Positions 16,135 through 25,555 of a stretch of 64,000 nt of DNA are shown here, piece after piece; position 1 is the stretch's first letter; each line of letters starts with the position of its first letter. This DNA comes from Halosimplex litoreum. GTDB taxonomy: Archaea > Halobacteriota > Halobacteria > Halobacteriales > Haloarculaceae. The translations under genes were made by a program, and so were the position numbers. The stretch is taken from NCBI RefSeq assembly GCF_016065055.1, contig NZ_CP065856.1, positions 3,905,836 through 3,969,835 of the forward strand, written 5' to 3'. The notes beneath the pieces are model-generated. The model was given only the letters and a program-made list of their open reading frames with translations. It did not search any database and was not told the DNA's origin.

Positions 16135-18159
16135 ATGGCACCCGACCCACCACGGGGGGACGACGAGGGGGACGAGGAGACGCTGGACATCTCGCGCCGG
16201 TCGCTACTGCGGGCGACCGGCGCCGCGACTATCGTTTCGGCGTCGATCGCGGGCTGTCTCGGCGGCGACGACCCGGGCGAGTACCGCGTCGGCTACGGCG
16301 GGACGGCCTACCGACTCGAAGGGGGGAGCGATCCGGCGCTCGCCGCCGTCGCGACGTTCACAGCGACGAGCGACGGACTCGTCGCTCGCTGGTCGTTCGA
16401 CGGCACCGGCGCCTCGGCGACCGACGCCGTGGGCGACAACGACGGCGCCGTCCGCGGCTCGCCACGCCAGGGCGTCGCCGGCGCCCGCGGTTCGCTGGCC
16501 TACGAGTTCGGTCCCTCGGCGGACAACTACGTCGAGGTCCCGGACGCTGGCGCGCTCAGACCCGCGAGTGCGCTCTCGTTCGGCGGTTGGTACCGGACCG
16601 ATTCGGGCGCGAACAGCCAGACGCTCGTCCAGAAGGCCGACCGTCGCTACGGTGACGAGGGCTACGCCGTCGACGTGCAGACGCCCAACAGCCTGCGCGG
16701 GCACGTCGCCGTCGAGAGCGGCCAGGCCAGCGTCAACCCCTGGGGGCTCGACACCAACGACGGCGAGTGGCACCACGTCTTCCTCACCTGGGACGGCGAG
16801 GTCCTCGTAGGGTACTTCGACGGCGAGGAAGTCGACCGCGACGACTCCCAGTCCGGTGACGTGGTCCACAGCGACCGCCCGCTGTACGTCGGGTACGGCG
16901 ACAACAGCTACAGCACCGTCTACGATATGGACGGGGCGGTCGACGACGTGCGCGTCTACGACACCGCGCTGACCGCCGAGGACGTGACGGCGCTGTACGA
17001 CGGGGAGGCGACCACCGCCACGCCGACGCCAACGAATACCGCGACGCCGACCCCGACGGACACCGCGACGCAGACATCGACGCCGACGGCAACCCCGACG
17101 CCGACGGACACTGCAACCCCGACGCCGACGCCGACATCGACTCCGACGCCGACGCCGACACCGACGGCCACTCCGACGCCGACGCCCGCCGGGTCGGGAC
17201 GCCCGACCCCGGTCGCTCACTGGCGGTTCGAGGAGACGGGCGGTTCGACGGTGGCAGACGGCGTCGGGTCGAACGACGGCACCGTGGTCGGCGCCCCGGA
17301 TCTCTCGACGCCCGGCGTCTTCGACTCCTCGGGGGCCCGGTTCGGACCCTCGGCCGAGGACTACGTCGAAGTGCCCGACGCGCCCGCGCTCCGCCCGACG
17401 GCGGAACTCTCGTTCGGCGGCTGGTACCGGTCGGACTCCGGTACCAACGGCCAGACGCTCGTCCAGAAGGCCGACCGTCGCTACGGTGACGAGGGCTACG
17501 CCGTCGACGTGCAGACGCCCGACAGCCTGCGCGGGCACGTCGCCGTCGCCAGCGGGCAGGCCAGCGTCAATCCCTGGGGGATCGACACCGACGACGGGGA
17601 GTGGCACCACGTCTTCCTCACCTGGGACGGGACCGATCTGGTCCTGTATCTCGACGGCGAGGAAGTCGCCCGCGACGACTCCCAGTCCGGTGACGCGGTC
17701 CACAGCGACCGCCCGCTGTACGTCGGGTACGGCGACAACGGGTACACCTCGTACTACGGTATGGACGGGGCCGTCGACGACGTGCGGGTCTACGACACCG
17801 CGCTGACCGCCGAGGACGTGACGGCGCTGTTCGACGGCGAGACGCCCACGTCGACGCCCACACCCACGCCGACGCCCACACCCACGTCGACGCCCACACC
17901 CACGCCGACGCCCACACCCACGTCGACGCCCACACCCACGCCGACGCCCACATCCACGCCGACGCCGTCGGCGACTTCAACACCCACAGCGACACCGACG
18001 CCGACCGACACGCCGACAGAGACATCGACCGACACGCCGACAGAGACGCCGACGCCGACCGACAGCGTGACCGTCACGCCGATCCCGAACGACGAGTTCG
18101 GGGAGCGGGGGTACGGCGAGTTCGGCTACGGCGGCGTCGACCCGGAGACGACATCATGA
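16135..18159 (+). CDS. Tat lipoprotein with two LamG domains and Thr-Pro linkers
   Basis: 674 residues. After an acidic N-terminus comes [13 protein letters not shown] with a twin-Arg and IAGC lipobox, so export by Tat and lipid anchoring is likely. Two LamG/concanavalin-like domains (about 80-285 and 355-560) are nearly identical in their cores, with WYRTDSG or [21 protein letters not shown] and [12 protein letters not shown]. Thr-Pro repeat linkers follow each domain. The C-terminus has the repeated motif [13 protein letters not shown]. LamG domains bind carbohydrate. The stop overlaps the next start, so it is probably made with the beta-helix protein. Confidence 0.85.
   Translation: MAPDPPRGDDEGDEETLDISRRSLLRATGAATIVSASIAGCLGGDDPGEYRVGYGGTAYRLEGGSDPALAAVATFTATSDGLVARWSFDGTGASATDAVGDNDGAVRGSPRQGVAGARGSLAYEFGPSADNYVEVPDAGALRPASALSFGGWYRTDSGANSQTLVQKADRRYGDEGYAVDVQTPNSLRGHVAVESGQASVNPWGLDTNDGEWHHVFLTWDGEVLVGYFDGEEVDRDDSQSGDVVHSDRPLYVGYGDNSYSTVYDMDGAVDDVRVYDTALTAEDVTALYDGEATTATPTPTNTATPTPTDTATQTSTPTATPTPTDTATPTPTPTSTPTPTPTPTATPTPTPAGSGRPTPVAHWRFEETGGSTVADGVGSNDGTVVGAPDLSTPGVFDSSGARFGPSAEDYVEVPDAPALRPTAELSFGGWYRSDSGTNGQTLVQKADRRYGDEGYAVDVQTPDSLRGHVAVASGQASVNPWGIDTDDGEWHHVFLTWDGTDLVLYLDGEEVARDDSQSGDAVHSDRPLYVGYGDNGYTSYYGMDGAVDDVRVYDTALTAEDVTALFDGETPTSTPTPTPTPTPTSTPTPTPTPTPTSTPTPTPTPTSTPTPSATSTPTATPTPTDTPTETSTDTPTETPTPTDSVTVTPIPNDEFGERGYGEFGYGGVDPETTS
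16618..17764 (+). repeat. Internal duplication of the LamG domain
   Basis: DNA from 16618 recurs 834 bp later (from 17452). Over the first 80 or so bases I count one or two differences, third codon positions included, and similarity continues for about 310 bp. This points to recent duplication or gene conversion. Confidence 0.75.
17848..17966 (+). repeat. 18-bp Thr-Pro-coding tandem repeat
   Basis: Units of ACGCCCACACCCACG plus CCG or TCG recur about six times, coding for alternating TPTPTP and TPTPTS. It is a low-complexity linker likely to vary in length between strains and, if exported, to carry O-glycans. Confidence 0.7.
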
Positions 18160-19484
18160 CCGAGAATCACGACTACGAGACGCCCTCCGCGGGGACGCTC
18201 GACTGGAACCTGCCGCTGAATCGCAACTTCGAACGCATCGACACGGACGTAGAGGTCCGCGACGCCGAGGCCAACCGCTCGCAGTACGCGCCAAAGGACG
18301 GGGGGAAGTTCCTGGCGACCGACACCGGGGCCGTGTTCGTCGGGGACGGCTCCGACTGGATCGAACTCGGGACGATCGGCTCGGGTGGCTCCGGCGGGTC
18401 GGGCGGGAGCAGCCTGACGGAGCTCCTGCTCGGCGGGAACGTCGTCGCCGTCGCGCGCAACCTCGCGGACCTGCGGACGGTCTCGCCGGCCGAATCGGAC
18501 ACGCCCGTCCAGGACGCCCTCGACGTCCTCGCGGCAAACGGCGGCGGGCAGGTCCGGCTGCCCCCGGGCGTGGTCGAGGAGACGGGGCCGATCCGTCCCT
18601 ACGAGGACACCGAGATCCGCGGGCTCGGGGTCGAAGTCACGAAGATCTCGATCACGGGGCAGCCGGTCGACGGGATCCGATTCGACCGCGAGTCGGGGAC
18701 CAGCCGCGTCGTCCTCGACGGCTTCGCGCTGAACGGTCCGGGCGGCACCGCCGAGACCGGCGTCGCCGTCCACCACACCAACAGGGACACGCAGGACCTG
18801 CGGGTCGGTCGAATCGTCTTCTGGGGGTGGAACAACTCCGTGTATCGCGTCGACGAGGACGTCGGTCCGTTCCAGTGTCGCCACGACCAGATCACCGTCT
18901 ACGGCTGCGACGCCGGCGACCAGGACGGCCTCTTCGAGTTCCGGTCGTGGTACGGCCCGGCCAACTGGTTCGGGACGATCGCCGCCTACCCGGTCACCGA
19001 CGCGAGCGGGGCGAACACGACCGTGTTCTTCTCCCGGGGCGGCACCCAGACCGTCGACTACCTCACCATGGGCGGCTCCTCGGGGATCGCCGTCGACCAG
19101 ACCTGGGACGCCGTCGTCGAGTTCGGCAACGTCCACTGGGAACCGACGACGAACCCGACGACCCCGCCGGCGATCGTCCGGCTGCGCGGTCACGGCACCG
19201 CGAGCGTCGACTCGCTGAAACACGTGACCGGCGTCGCCGACTACGTCTACGAACTGGGCTACGACGACTACAACGGTCGCGGCCCCGCCCGGAAGGTCCT
19301 CGGCCCCTACATCGAACTGGGCGCCGAAGCCGACGTCGTGACGAACGTGGTCAACCTCTCCGCGCAGGCCGACCCGGCGAACCCGTCGTTCTACTTCGGT
19401 GCAGCCGACGACGTCGACGTGACCCACGGCGACGGCTCCAACGGCGGCCTCCGCGCCATGGGGTCTGCCGGTACCGGGTTCTGA
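18156..19484 (+). CDS. Beta-helix protein with phage-tail-like N-terminus
   Basis: 442 residues, no signal peptide. Residues 1-75 hold [21 protein letters not shown] and [17 protein letters not shown]-like elements in shorter form, resembling N-termini of tail-fibre or tail-spike proteins. A Gly/Ser hinge (about 77-92) leads to a right-handed beta-helix with [20 protein letters not shown] and [20 protein letters not shown]. It overlaps the LamG gene by 4 bp. The protein at 21910-23190 is a paralogue. It may act on or bind a polysaccharide; no catalytic residues can be assigned. How it leaves the cell, if it does, is unclear. Confidence 0.75.
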   Translation: MTENHDYETPSAGTLDWNLPLNRNFERIDTDVEVRDAEANRSQYAPKDGGKFLATDTGAVFVGDGSDWIELGTIGSGGSGGSGGSSLTELLLGGNVVAVARNLADLRTVSPAESDTPVQDALDVLAANGGGQVRLPPGVVEETGPIRPYEDTEIRGLGVEVTKISITGQPVDGIRFDRESGTSRVVLDGFALNGPGGTAETGVAVHHTNRDTQDLRVGRIVFWGWNNSVYRVDEDVGPFQCRHDQITVYGCDAGDQDGLFEFRSWYGPANWFGTIAAYPVTDASGANTTVFFSRGGTQTVDYLTMGGSSGIAVDQTWDAVVEFGNVHWEPTTNPTTPPAIVRLRGHGTASVDSLKHVTGVADYVYELGYDDYNGRGPARKVLGPYIELGAEADVVTNVVNLSAQADPANPSFYFGAADDVDVTHGDGSNGGLRAMGSAGTGF

Positions 19485-19504
19485 CCGCCCCGAGCGACGG
19501 CGAC

Positions 19505-19511
19505 GGTTAAG
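19505..19511 (+). promoter_or_regulatory. TATA-like box before the propeller gene
   Basis: GGTTAAG lies 33 nt before the ATG at 19541, with GGAGGT about 11 nt before the start. It could give the gene its own promoter. Confidence 0.4.
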
Positions 19512-19540
19512 TCCCCGGCCGCCGGAGGTAGACCCGGACA

Positions 19541-20740
19541 ATGGGCGCAGACAGGCAGGGACGGGACGGTGGGGACGGGAGAGAGACCGACCGGGCGACC
19601 GACTCGGGGACGCTCGAACTGCCCTCGACCGACGAGCCCGACGAACACGCGCTGCTCGCTCACGCCCGCGCCGACCCGGACCCGCTGTTGGTACGGATCC
19701 GCCGACGACTGGCGCGATCGACCGTCTTGGAGCGAGCCGTCTGGCACACCGGCGAACTGCTGCACGTTCGGAAGGGCGCAGGCGAATTCCGACCCGACCC
19801 CGTCGACGTGTCGGGGCTGTACGACGGCGAGACGGTTCCCTCGTACCCGATCGACGCCGAACGGGCTCCGTCGGAGTTCCTCCCGGCGGGCGATCTCGAC
19901 CCCGTGATCACCGCCGCGGACGTGACCGACTTCGGCCGCGCCGACTGCGTGGCCGACCCGTTCCTCTTCGTCGACGTCGAGGGCCGGTGGCACTGCTTTT
20001 TCGAGGTGTACACGCTCGACCGCGAGCCATCCGCGGCCATCGCCCACGCGGAGAGCCCCGACGGCTACGAGTGGACCTACGACCGGGTCGTCCTCGAACA
20101 CCCGTATCACCTCTCCTTCCCGTACGTCTTCCGCTGGGCCGGCGAGCACTACATGGTGCCCGACCAGTGGTCGAAGACGGTGGATCCCGCGCCGGCGACG
20201 CTGTACCGCGCCGAGTCGTTCCCGACGGCGTGGGAGCCCGTCGCCGACCTCGTCCGGCCGGAGACGCCCCGCCACGACTTCGCGCCCTTCCGCTGGGGCG
20301 ACCGCTGGTGGGCGCTGATGGGCGACGGCGTCGACCTGTACGCCTACCACAGCGACGACCTCGAAGCGCCCGACTGGACGCCCCACGAGGCCAATCCAGT
20401 CGTCGAGAACCGGCCCGCCGCGGCCCGCCCCGGCGGCCGCCCGCTCGTCTTCGACGACCGGGTGCTGGCTTTCTACCAGGACTGTGTCGGCCGCTACGGC
20501 GAGCGGATCCGACCCTACGAGATCACCGAGCTGACGCCGTCGACCTACGAGGACCGCGAGCGAGCCGACTCGCCCGCCCTGGAGCCGACCGGTGGACTGG
20601 CGTGGAACTCCGGCGCGATGCACCACGTCGACCCCTGGTGGGACGGGGAGGGGTACCACTGCGCGGTCGACGGGAACATCGGCTTCGGGTACCAGGTGCT
20701 CGGGGAACACCACTGGTCGATCGGTATCTACCGTGCCTGA
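19541..20740 (+). CDS. GINT1-like five-bladed propeller protein
   Basis: 399 residues. After a disordered, charged N-terminus (1-95) comes a propeller with ADPFLFVDVEGRWHCFFEV, IAHAESPDGYEW, FPYVFRWAGEHYMVPDQW and RWWALMGDG. This resembles the N-terminal domain of plant glucosamine inositolphosphorylceramide transferases and related GH43/GH32-like propellers seen in bacterial capsule clusters. No membrane segment or signal is present. It likely acts on or binds an acidic sugar in glycan assembly; catalysis is unproven. It lies between the beta-helix gene and a convergent GT2. Confidence 0.75.
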   Translation: MGADRQGRDGGDGRETDRATDSGTLELPSTDEPDEHALLAHARADPDPLLVRIRRRLARSTVLERAVWHTGELLHVRKGAGEFRPDPVDVSGLYDGETVPSYPIDAERAPSEFLPAGDLDPVITAADVTDFGRADCVADPFLFVDVEGRWHCFFEVYTLDREPSAAIAHAESPDGYEWTYDRVVLEHPYHLSFPYVFRWAGEHYMVPDQWSKTVDPAPATLYRAESFPTAWEPVADLVRPETPRHDFAPFRWGDRWWALMGDGVDLYAYHSDDLEAPDWTPHEANPVVENRPAAARPGGRPLVFDDRVLAFYQDCVGRYGERIRPYEITELTPSTYEDRERADSPALEPTGGLAWNSGAMHHVDPWWDGEGYHCAVDGNIGFGYQVLGEHHWSIGIYRA

Positions 20741-20780
20741 GCGGGCGGGCGCCTCCGGAGGGCGGCGCGGCCGGCTCGGC

Positions 20781-21848
20781 TCAGGGGTCCTCGACGGTGA
20801 GTCCCTCGGCGAAGCCGACGCCGTAGGCGAGGTACTGGACGGCGAAGATGACGGGGACCAGCGCGGCGAGGGGCGTCCCGCGGTCGCGGTACACCTGAAC
20901 GGTTGCGTAGGCGCTCGCCAGTAGAAACAGCGCGGCCAGCAGCGGGACGTAGCGCGCCCGTCGCGTCGCGAGGTCGGCGGCCGCCGCGGCGATCCCGCCG
21001 CCGATGGCCGCGGTCGGCAGAAACGAGTACCACCGGATCAGCTTCCCGTGGCGGCGCTGGATACGCGCCATCGCCGTCCCGTACGAGCGGTTCTTCCGCC
21101 AGAGCGCACCGAGGGTCGGCGAGAGGTGATGGGAGACGGCGATCTCGGGGTCGAAGGCGAAGCGATAGCCCGCCTCGCTCAGTCGGAAGTGCAGCTCGGC
21201 GTCCTCGCCGACGTTGACGGAATCGTCGTAGCGAACGGAGTCGAAGACGGCGGCGTCGTAGAGGACGTTGCAGGCGGCGACCGAACCGACGAGGCGCTCG
21301 CGGCCGATGTCGTGCGACTGGGGCGAGCGCCCGGATCCGAAGACCGTCCCCTGGAAGCTCCCGACGAGCTTCGTGAACGACGAATCGGTCGGGAACGGCC
21401 GGTTCGGTCCGCCGACGCCGACGACGAACGCGTCGTCGGCGTAGGTCGCCATCCGGTCGACCAGCGAGTCGAGCCAGGTGGCCGGGACCGCGCAGTCGGA
21501 GTCCGTGAACGCCACGTAGTCGCTCTCGGCGCGGTCGATCCCGCGGTTACGACAGGCGCCGATACCCGCTCCGTCCTCGACGAGGAACTCCACGCCGTAG
21601 TCGGCGACCGTCTCGGCCGTCCCGTCCGTCGACCCGCCGTCGACGACGACCACCTCGTACCGGTCGGACGGGTACGTCTGGTCGGTTAGCGACGCCAGCG
21701 TCTCGGCCACCGTCGGCACCGAGTTGTACGTGACGACGACGACCGTCACCGTCGGTCGAAGCTGTGCCTCCGACTCGTCTCCGTCCGTCCCGGCGGCCAC
21801 CACGTCGTCACCTCGCACCCCACCGCCGCCGTCGAGCCGGTCCGTCAC
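20781..21848 (-). CDS. Glycosyltransferase family 2 with C-terminal membrane helices
   Basis: 355 residues from a GTG; the first 30 residues are Asp/Gly-rich and other GTGs are possible. The GT-A fold shows VVVVTYNSVPTVAETLAS, VVVVDGGSTDGTAE, and DSDCAVP as the metal-binding DxD region; GEDAELHFRLSEAG is the ED-x acceptor motif. Two or three hydrophobic segments lie after about 270. It probably adds a sugar to a lipid-linked or membrane acceptor at the cytoplasmic face. It is convergent with the propeller gene. Confidence 0.9.
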   Translation of the reverse strand: MTDRLDGGGGVRGDDVVAAGTDGDESEAQLRPTVTVVVVTYNSVPTVAETLASLTDQTYPSDRYEVVVVDGGSTDGTAETVADYGVEFLVEDGAGIGACRNRGIDRAESDYVAFTDSDCAVPATWLDSLVDRMATYADDAFVVGVGGPNRPFPTDSSFTKLVGSFQGTVFGSGRSPQSHDIGRERLVGSVAACNVLYDAAVFDSVRYDDSVNVGEDAELHFRLSEAGYRFAFDPEIAVSHHLSPTLGALWRKNRSYGTAMARIQRRHGKLIRWYSFLPTAAIGGGIAAAAADLATRRARYVPLLAALFLLASAYATVQVYRDRGTPLAALVPVIFAVQYLAYGVGFAEGLTVEDP

Positions 21849-21909
21849 GCTGAGATCACAGGGTCCGATACCCGGAGTGGAGGAATAACGCTATCGGAGC
21901 CCAGGGGAT

Positions 21910-23190
21910 TCACCCGAGCCCGCGACCGGCCTCGTCCATCACGCGGAGGCTCCCGGTTCGCGTCGAGGTCTCGACGGTGACCTCGTCGGCGGACCCGAAG
22001 TACCAGGACCGGCGCTGTGGGTGGAGCCGACCGGTGACGCGGACGATAGGGCCGGTGACCTCGCCGCGGTCGGCCGTCGGCCGGTAGAGAACCGCGTCGC
22101 CGGCGCCGTCGCCGAGTTCGTAGACGGTTTCGACGCGACCGGCGTCGACGATGACGTCGTCGACGTGAGTCTGACCGACGCCGGCGACGCGAACGAGCGA
22201 GTCGGGTACGCTGGGCTGGGCCTCGGGTTCGTAGTGGAGGCGACCGACCCGGAGTCGGCCCGCTCGCTTGTCGACCATCCGTCCGGCCGTCCCACCGACG
22301 GAGATGTCGCCGACGGTGAGTTCGCCGCCGCGCTGGGAGAGCACGTCGGTGTTCTGGCCGCTGACGCTGTCGTTCGGGTAGGAGACGATCGTCCCGAACC
22401 AGTTGGCCGGGCCGTAGGTCGACCGCCAGTCGACCAGGGCTCGGGCGTCGCCCGCGTCGCAGTCGTCCGCGCGGAGGTACTCGAGACGACACTGGAAGGG
22501 CCCGACCCCCTCGTCGACGCGGTACACCGAATCGTGCCACTGCCGGCAGTAGAGGTGCCCCACGCGCAGGTCCGAGGGGTCGCTGACCGGCTCCGTTCCG
22601 TTGTCCACGTAGTGGATCGCGACACCGGTCGGCGAGTCCGCGCCCGGACCACGCAGCTCGAACCCGTCGAGTTCGACCCAGTGGGCGCGGCGGTCGCGGT
22701 CGAACCGGATCCCGTCGGACCCTGCACCCGTGATCCGGAGTGCCGACACGTTCGTTCCGAACCCGTACAGCCCGGTGTTCCGGTGGGGCCTGAGGGCGCC
22801 CTCGTTGCGGGTCGTGCCGGGCGGCAAGTAGACGTGGCCGCCGCCCTGCTCCGCGACGAGGTCGAACCCGTCTTGAACGGGCGTCGCCGAGTCGGCCGTC
22901 GATATCCGAACGTAGTCGCGGTCGGCGGCCACCGCGACGACGTCGCCGGCCGCCGCGGCCCCGACGGCGTCGGTCCCCGTGTGCGGGGTCGCCGTCACCG
23001 TCTGTGCCGCCTCCGTCGCGGTCGCAGTCGATTCACCGTCGTCCGTCGGCTCTCGTCTCTCATCTGTGGGTTCACCGTCCCCGCCGAGCATCGAACAGCC
23101 GGCGACCGACACGGCCGCCGCGAGCGCGAGGTACGACCGGCGGCCGATCCGGGCCCGACCTCGACCCTCGTGCTCGTCGTTGGGGGACAC
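21910..23190 (-). CDS. Beta-helix protein on a Tat lipoprotein signal
   Basis: 426 residues from a GTG. The N-terminus has RIGRRSYLALAAAVSVAGC (twin-Arg and VAGC lipobox), then an Asp/Glu/Thr-rich linker. The beta-helix from about 95 matches the protein at 18156-19484: [32 protein letters not shown] and the terminal WYFGSADEV are shared. It is therefore an exported, lipid-anchored version. A surface polysaccharide is a likely ligand or substrate. Whether it is an enzyme cannot be told. Confidence 0.82.
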   Translation of the reverse strand: MSPNDEHEGRGRARIGRRSYLALAAAVSVAGCSMLGGDGEPTDERREPTDDGESTATATEAAQTVTATPHTGTDAVGAAAAGDVVAVAADRDYVRISTADSATPVQDGFDLVAEQGGGHVYLPPGTTRNEGALRPHRNTGLYGFGTNVSALRITGAGSDGIRFDRDRRAHWVELDGFELRGPGADSPTGVAIHYVDNGTEPVSDPSDLRVGHLYCRQWHDSVYRVDEGVGPFQCRLEYLRADDCDAGDARALVDWRSTYGPANWFGTIVSYPNDSVSGQNTDVLSQRGGELTVGDISVGGTAGRMVDKRAGRLRVGRLHYEPEAQPSVPDSLVRVAGVGQTHVDDVIVDAGRVETVYELGDGAGDAVLYRPTADRGEVTGPIVRVTGRLHPQRRSWYFGSADEVTVETSTRTGSLRVMDEAGRGLG

Positions 23191-23213
23191 CGACAGTCGC
23201 TACGGCGTATCGG

Positions 23214-23222
23214 GTCAAAAGC
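23214..23222 (-). promoter_or_regulatory. TATA-like box of the beta-helix lipoprotein gene
   Basis: GGCTTTTGA region on the minus strand is centred 28 nt before the GTG at 23190. A leaderless GTG start is predicted and supports the choice of that start. Confidence 0.45.
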
Positions 23223-23340
23223 CTTCAGTACCCCGCATCGCCCAGAAGACATAAGTCTCGTCTGACTGATGTACTGACGAGAGCGGCCGTCGAGCGGGCT
23301 CGAAACCGATCGCGAGCCCGTTCAGCGGCCACACGTCGAA

Positions 23341-24594
23341 ATGTCAGGAATATTCACATCAGAGGGAACCACGTCGGGCACCGACGCGGACGCACCCGCG
23401 AGCGACGCACCGTACCGGGTTCTGGGGTGTGCGGTCGAACACCCGAATCACGTCTTTCCAGTCCGTACTCCGTTCAACCACCGGTCGTTCGACGCCCTGC
23501 ACCGCGCCGGGGTCGGGCTCGACGTCGTCTCGCCGACGCCGTTCGCCCCGCCGGTCGGTCCCTACTCGGAGTACCGTCACGTCCCCGAGACGGAGCGATG
23601 GGGTAGCTACCGGGTGCACTACCCTCGCTTTCTCTACGCGCTCCCGAAACGGTATCTCTACCAGGTATCGGGCGACTCGGCCCAGAAGCGGGTCACCCGC
23701 TACGTCGAGGAGACCTTCGAGACACCACACGACGTGGTGCAGGTCTGTGGGCTCTACCTGGACGGCTACGCGATGTTGCCGTACTGCCGGCGCCACGACG
23801 TTCCGATGGTCGCGATCTCTCACGCAGGCGACCTGAAGAACTTCGACCGGTTCAACGAGGGCGTCCGCGAGCGGATCCGGGAGACGATCGACTACTGTTC
23901 GGCGGTCCTGACCGTCAGCGACGAACTGGCCGGTATCGCCCGCCAGTTCGCCCCGGCCGAACGTGTCCGGACGCTGCCGATCGGGGAGAACCCCGACCTC
24001 TACCCGACGGAGCGCCGGGCGGCAGTACGGCGCGAACTGGGGTTCGACTCCGAGACGGAAGTGCTGCTGTACGTCGGGCGCTTCGAGAAAGAGAAGGGGG
24101 TGCGCGAACTCGCGGCGGCGCTCGACGCGCTCGACCGGGACGACGTCGCAGTCGCCGCGGTCGGCCACGGCGGCGCGTTGCGGTGGTGGTTCCTCGACCG
24201 ACTGGGCGAGCTTCGCCACTCCGCCCACGCCTACTGGGAGCTGGACCCGATCGCGTTGCGGCGGTTGTTCGTCGCCGCCGACTTGCTCGTTCACCCGAGC
24301 CACGACGAGGCACGCCCGACGGTCATCTACGAGGCGATGGCCGCGAAGCTCCCGGTGCTGGCTTCCAACGTCGGCGGCATCCCGGAGATGGTCGTCGACG
24401 GCGAGACCGGCGTGCTCGTCCCGCCGTACGACCCCGACGCTCTCCGTGCGTCGATGGCGGAGCTACTGGACGAGCCCGAGCGGCTGCGAGCGATGGGCGA
24501 GGCCGGCCACCGGCGCCTGCTGGACCAGGAGTGGACCTGGAGCGCCCACGCCGAGAAGCTCTCGGCCGTCCACCGGGAGGTCATGCGTGAGTGA
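23341..24594 (+). CDS. Glycosyltransferase family 4 (first copy)
   Basis: 417 residues. The GT-B fold has an N-terminal acceptor domain (RTPFNHRSFDALHRAGVGLD) and a C-terminal donor domain with LLYVGRFEKEKGVREL, the E-x7-E motif region (HDEARPTVIYEAMA) and SNVGGIPEMVVDGETG. It is closely related to the gene at 25552, with roughly half or more of the positions alike. The next GT2 gene starts 8 bp inside its 3' end. It should transfer a hexose or similar sugar in glycan assembly; donor unknown. Confidence 0.92.
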   Translation: MSGIFTSEGTTSGTDADAPASDAPYRVLGCAVEHPNHVFPVRTPFNHRSFDALHRAGVGLDVVSPTPFAPPVGPYSEYRHVPETERWGSYRVHYPRFLYALPKRYLYQVSGDSAQKRVTRYVEETFETPHDVVQVCGLYLDGYAMLPYCRRHDVPMVAISHAGDLKNFDRFNEGVRERIRETIDYCSAVLTVSDELAGIARQFAPAERVRTLPIGENPDLYPTERRAAVRRELGFDSETEVLLYVGRFEKEKGVRELAAALDALDRDDVAVAAVGHGGALRWWFLDRLGELRHSAHAYWELDPIALRRLFVAADLLVHPSHDEARPTVIYEAMAAKLPVLASNVGGIPEMVVDGETGVLVPPYDPDALRASMAELLDEPERLRAMGEAGHRRLLDQEWTWSAHAEKLSAVHREVMRE

Positions 24595-25555
24595 AGAGAC
24601 GTCTGAGGGTGCGTCGCCTGACGGCACGGACACGACGGCGGACCCGCGCGTCAGCGTCGTCGTCCCGGCCTATCGCCGAGCGGACGTGGTCGGCCGCGCG
24701 CTCGACAGCGCGCTCGCCCAGACGACGACCGACCTCGAAGTCGTCGTCGTCGACGACGGGAGCGACGACGGGACCGAAGCCGTCGTGGCCGCCTACGACG
24801 ACCCCCGCGTCCGCTATCTCGCCCACGAGGGAAACCGGGGCGTGAGCGCGGCTCGCAACACCGGCGTCGACGCGGCGACCGGCGAGTACGTCGCGTTCCT
24901 CGACTCCGACGACGAGTGGCTCCCACGGAAGCTCGAACGACAACTCGCCGTCCTCGACGAGCGCGGCGGTGAGTGGGTCGGTGTCTACTGCGACGTGGCC
25001 ACGGCGGATCTGTCGCTGCTCGGTCGGCTCGGGGCCGCCTTCTCCGAACGGGTGGTCCGAACCGGCGGCCCGGTGGAGGGCGGCCGCGAGCTCGCAGAAG
25101 CGCTGGTGACGATGCGGGTGTTCATGAGTCCGGGGTCGACGCTGCTGGTCGAGCGCGAGGCCGTCCGCGCCGCTGGCGGCTTCGACGAGGGACTGTCGAT
25201 CTACGAGGACTGGGACCTGGTGTTGCGGGTCCTCGCGGCGGGCCGGATCGCCCACGTCGCCGAGCCACTCGCGGTGACCCACTTCACCGGTGACGCCCCA
25301 GCCGAGGCCTACGTCGAGAACGACGCGCGCTACCTGTCCCGCAACGCGGCCCTCGTCGACGATCTCGAAGCGCGCGGTGTTCCGGTCCGTCACGTCCACC
25401 GGATGGGGCTGGTCGGCCACTTCCTCGCGGAAGGCCGGTTCGGCGACGCCGCGGCGTACCTCGACGGGCGGGTTCTCCGTCGGCCGGCCGACCTCGCGCG
25501 GCTGGCCTTCTGGTCGGTGCTGGGCGTCCGCGCTCGCCTCGGAGGGGAGCGATGA
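24587..25555 (+). CDS. Glycosyltransferase family 2
   Basis: 322 residues from the GTG at 24587, chosen because it overlaps the preceding stop and gives MSEETSEGA before the fold; a longer frame upstream runs through the GT4 gene and is not credible. Motifs: VSVVVPAYRRADVVGRALDS, VVVVDDGSDDGTEAV, FLDSDDEWLP and YEDWDLVLRVLAAG. It is a soluble GT-A enzyme, translationally coupled to the GT4 genes on either side (the next start overlaps by 4 bp). Confidence 0.9.
   Translation: MSEETSEGASPDGTDTTADPRVSVVVPAYRRADVVGRALDSALAQTTTDLEVVVVDDGSDDGTEAVVAAYDDPRVRYLAHEGNRGVSAARNTGVDAATGEYVAFLDSDDEWLPRKLERQLAVLDERGGEWVGVYCDVATADLSLLGRLGAAFSERVVRTGGPVEGGRELAEALVTMRVFMSPGSTLLVEREAVRAAGGFDEGLSIYEDWDLVLRVLAAGRIAHVAEPLAVTHFTGDAPAEAYVENDARYLSRNAALVDDLEARGVPVRHVHRMGLVGHFLAEGRFGDAAAYLDGRVLRRPADLARLAFWSVLGVRARLGGER

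Noticed and set aside
17030-17180. Repeats in the first Thr-Pro linker as a CRISPR-like or regulatory array
   Set aside because: They are in-frame, code for Thr-Pro, and have no unique spacers.
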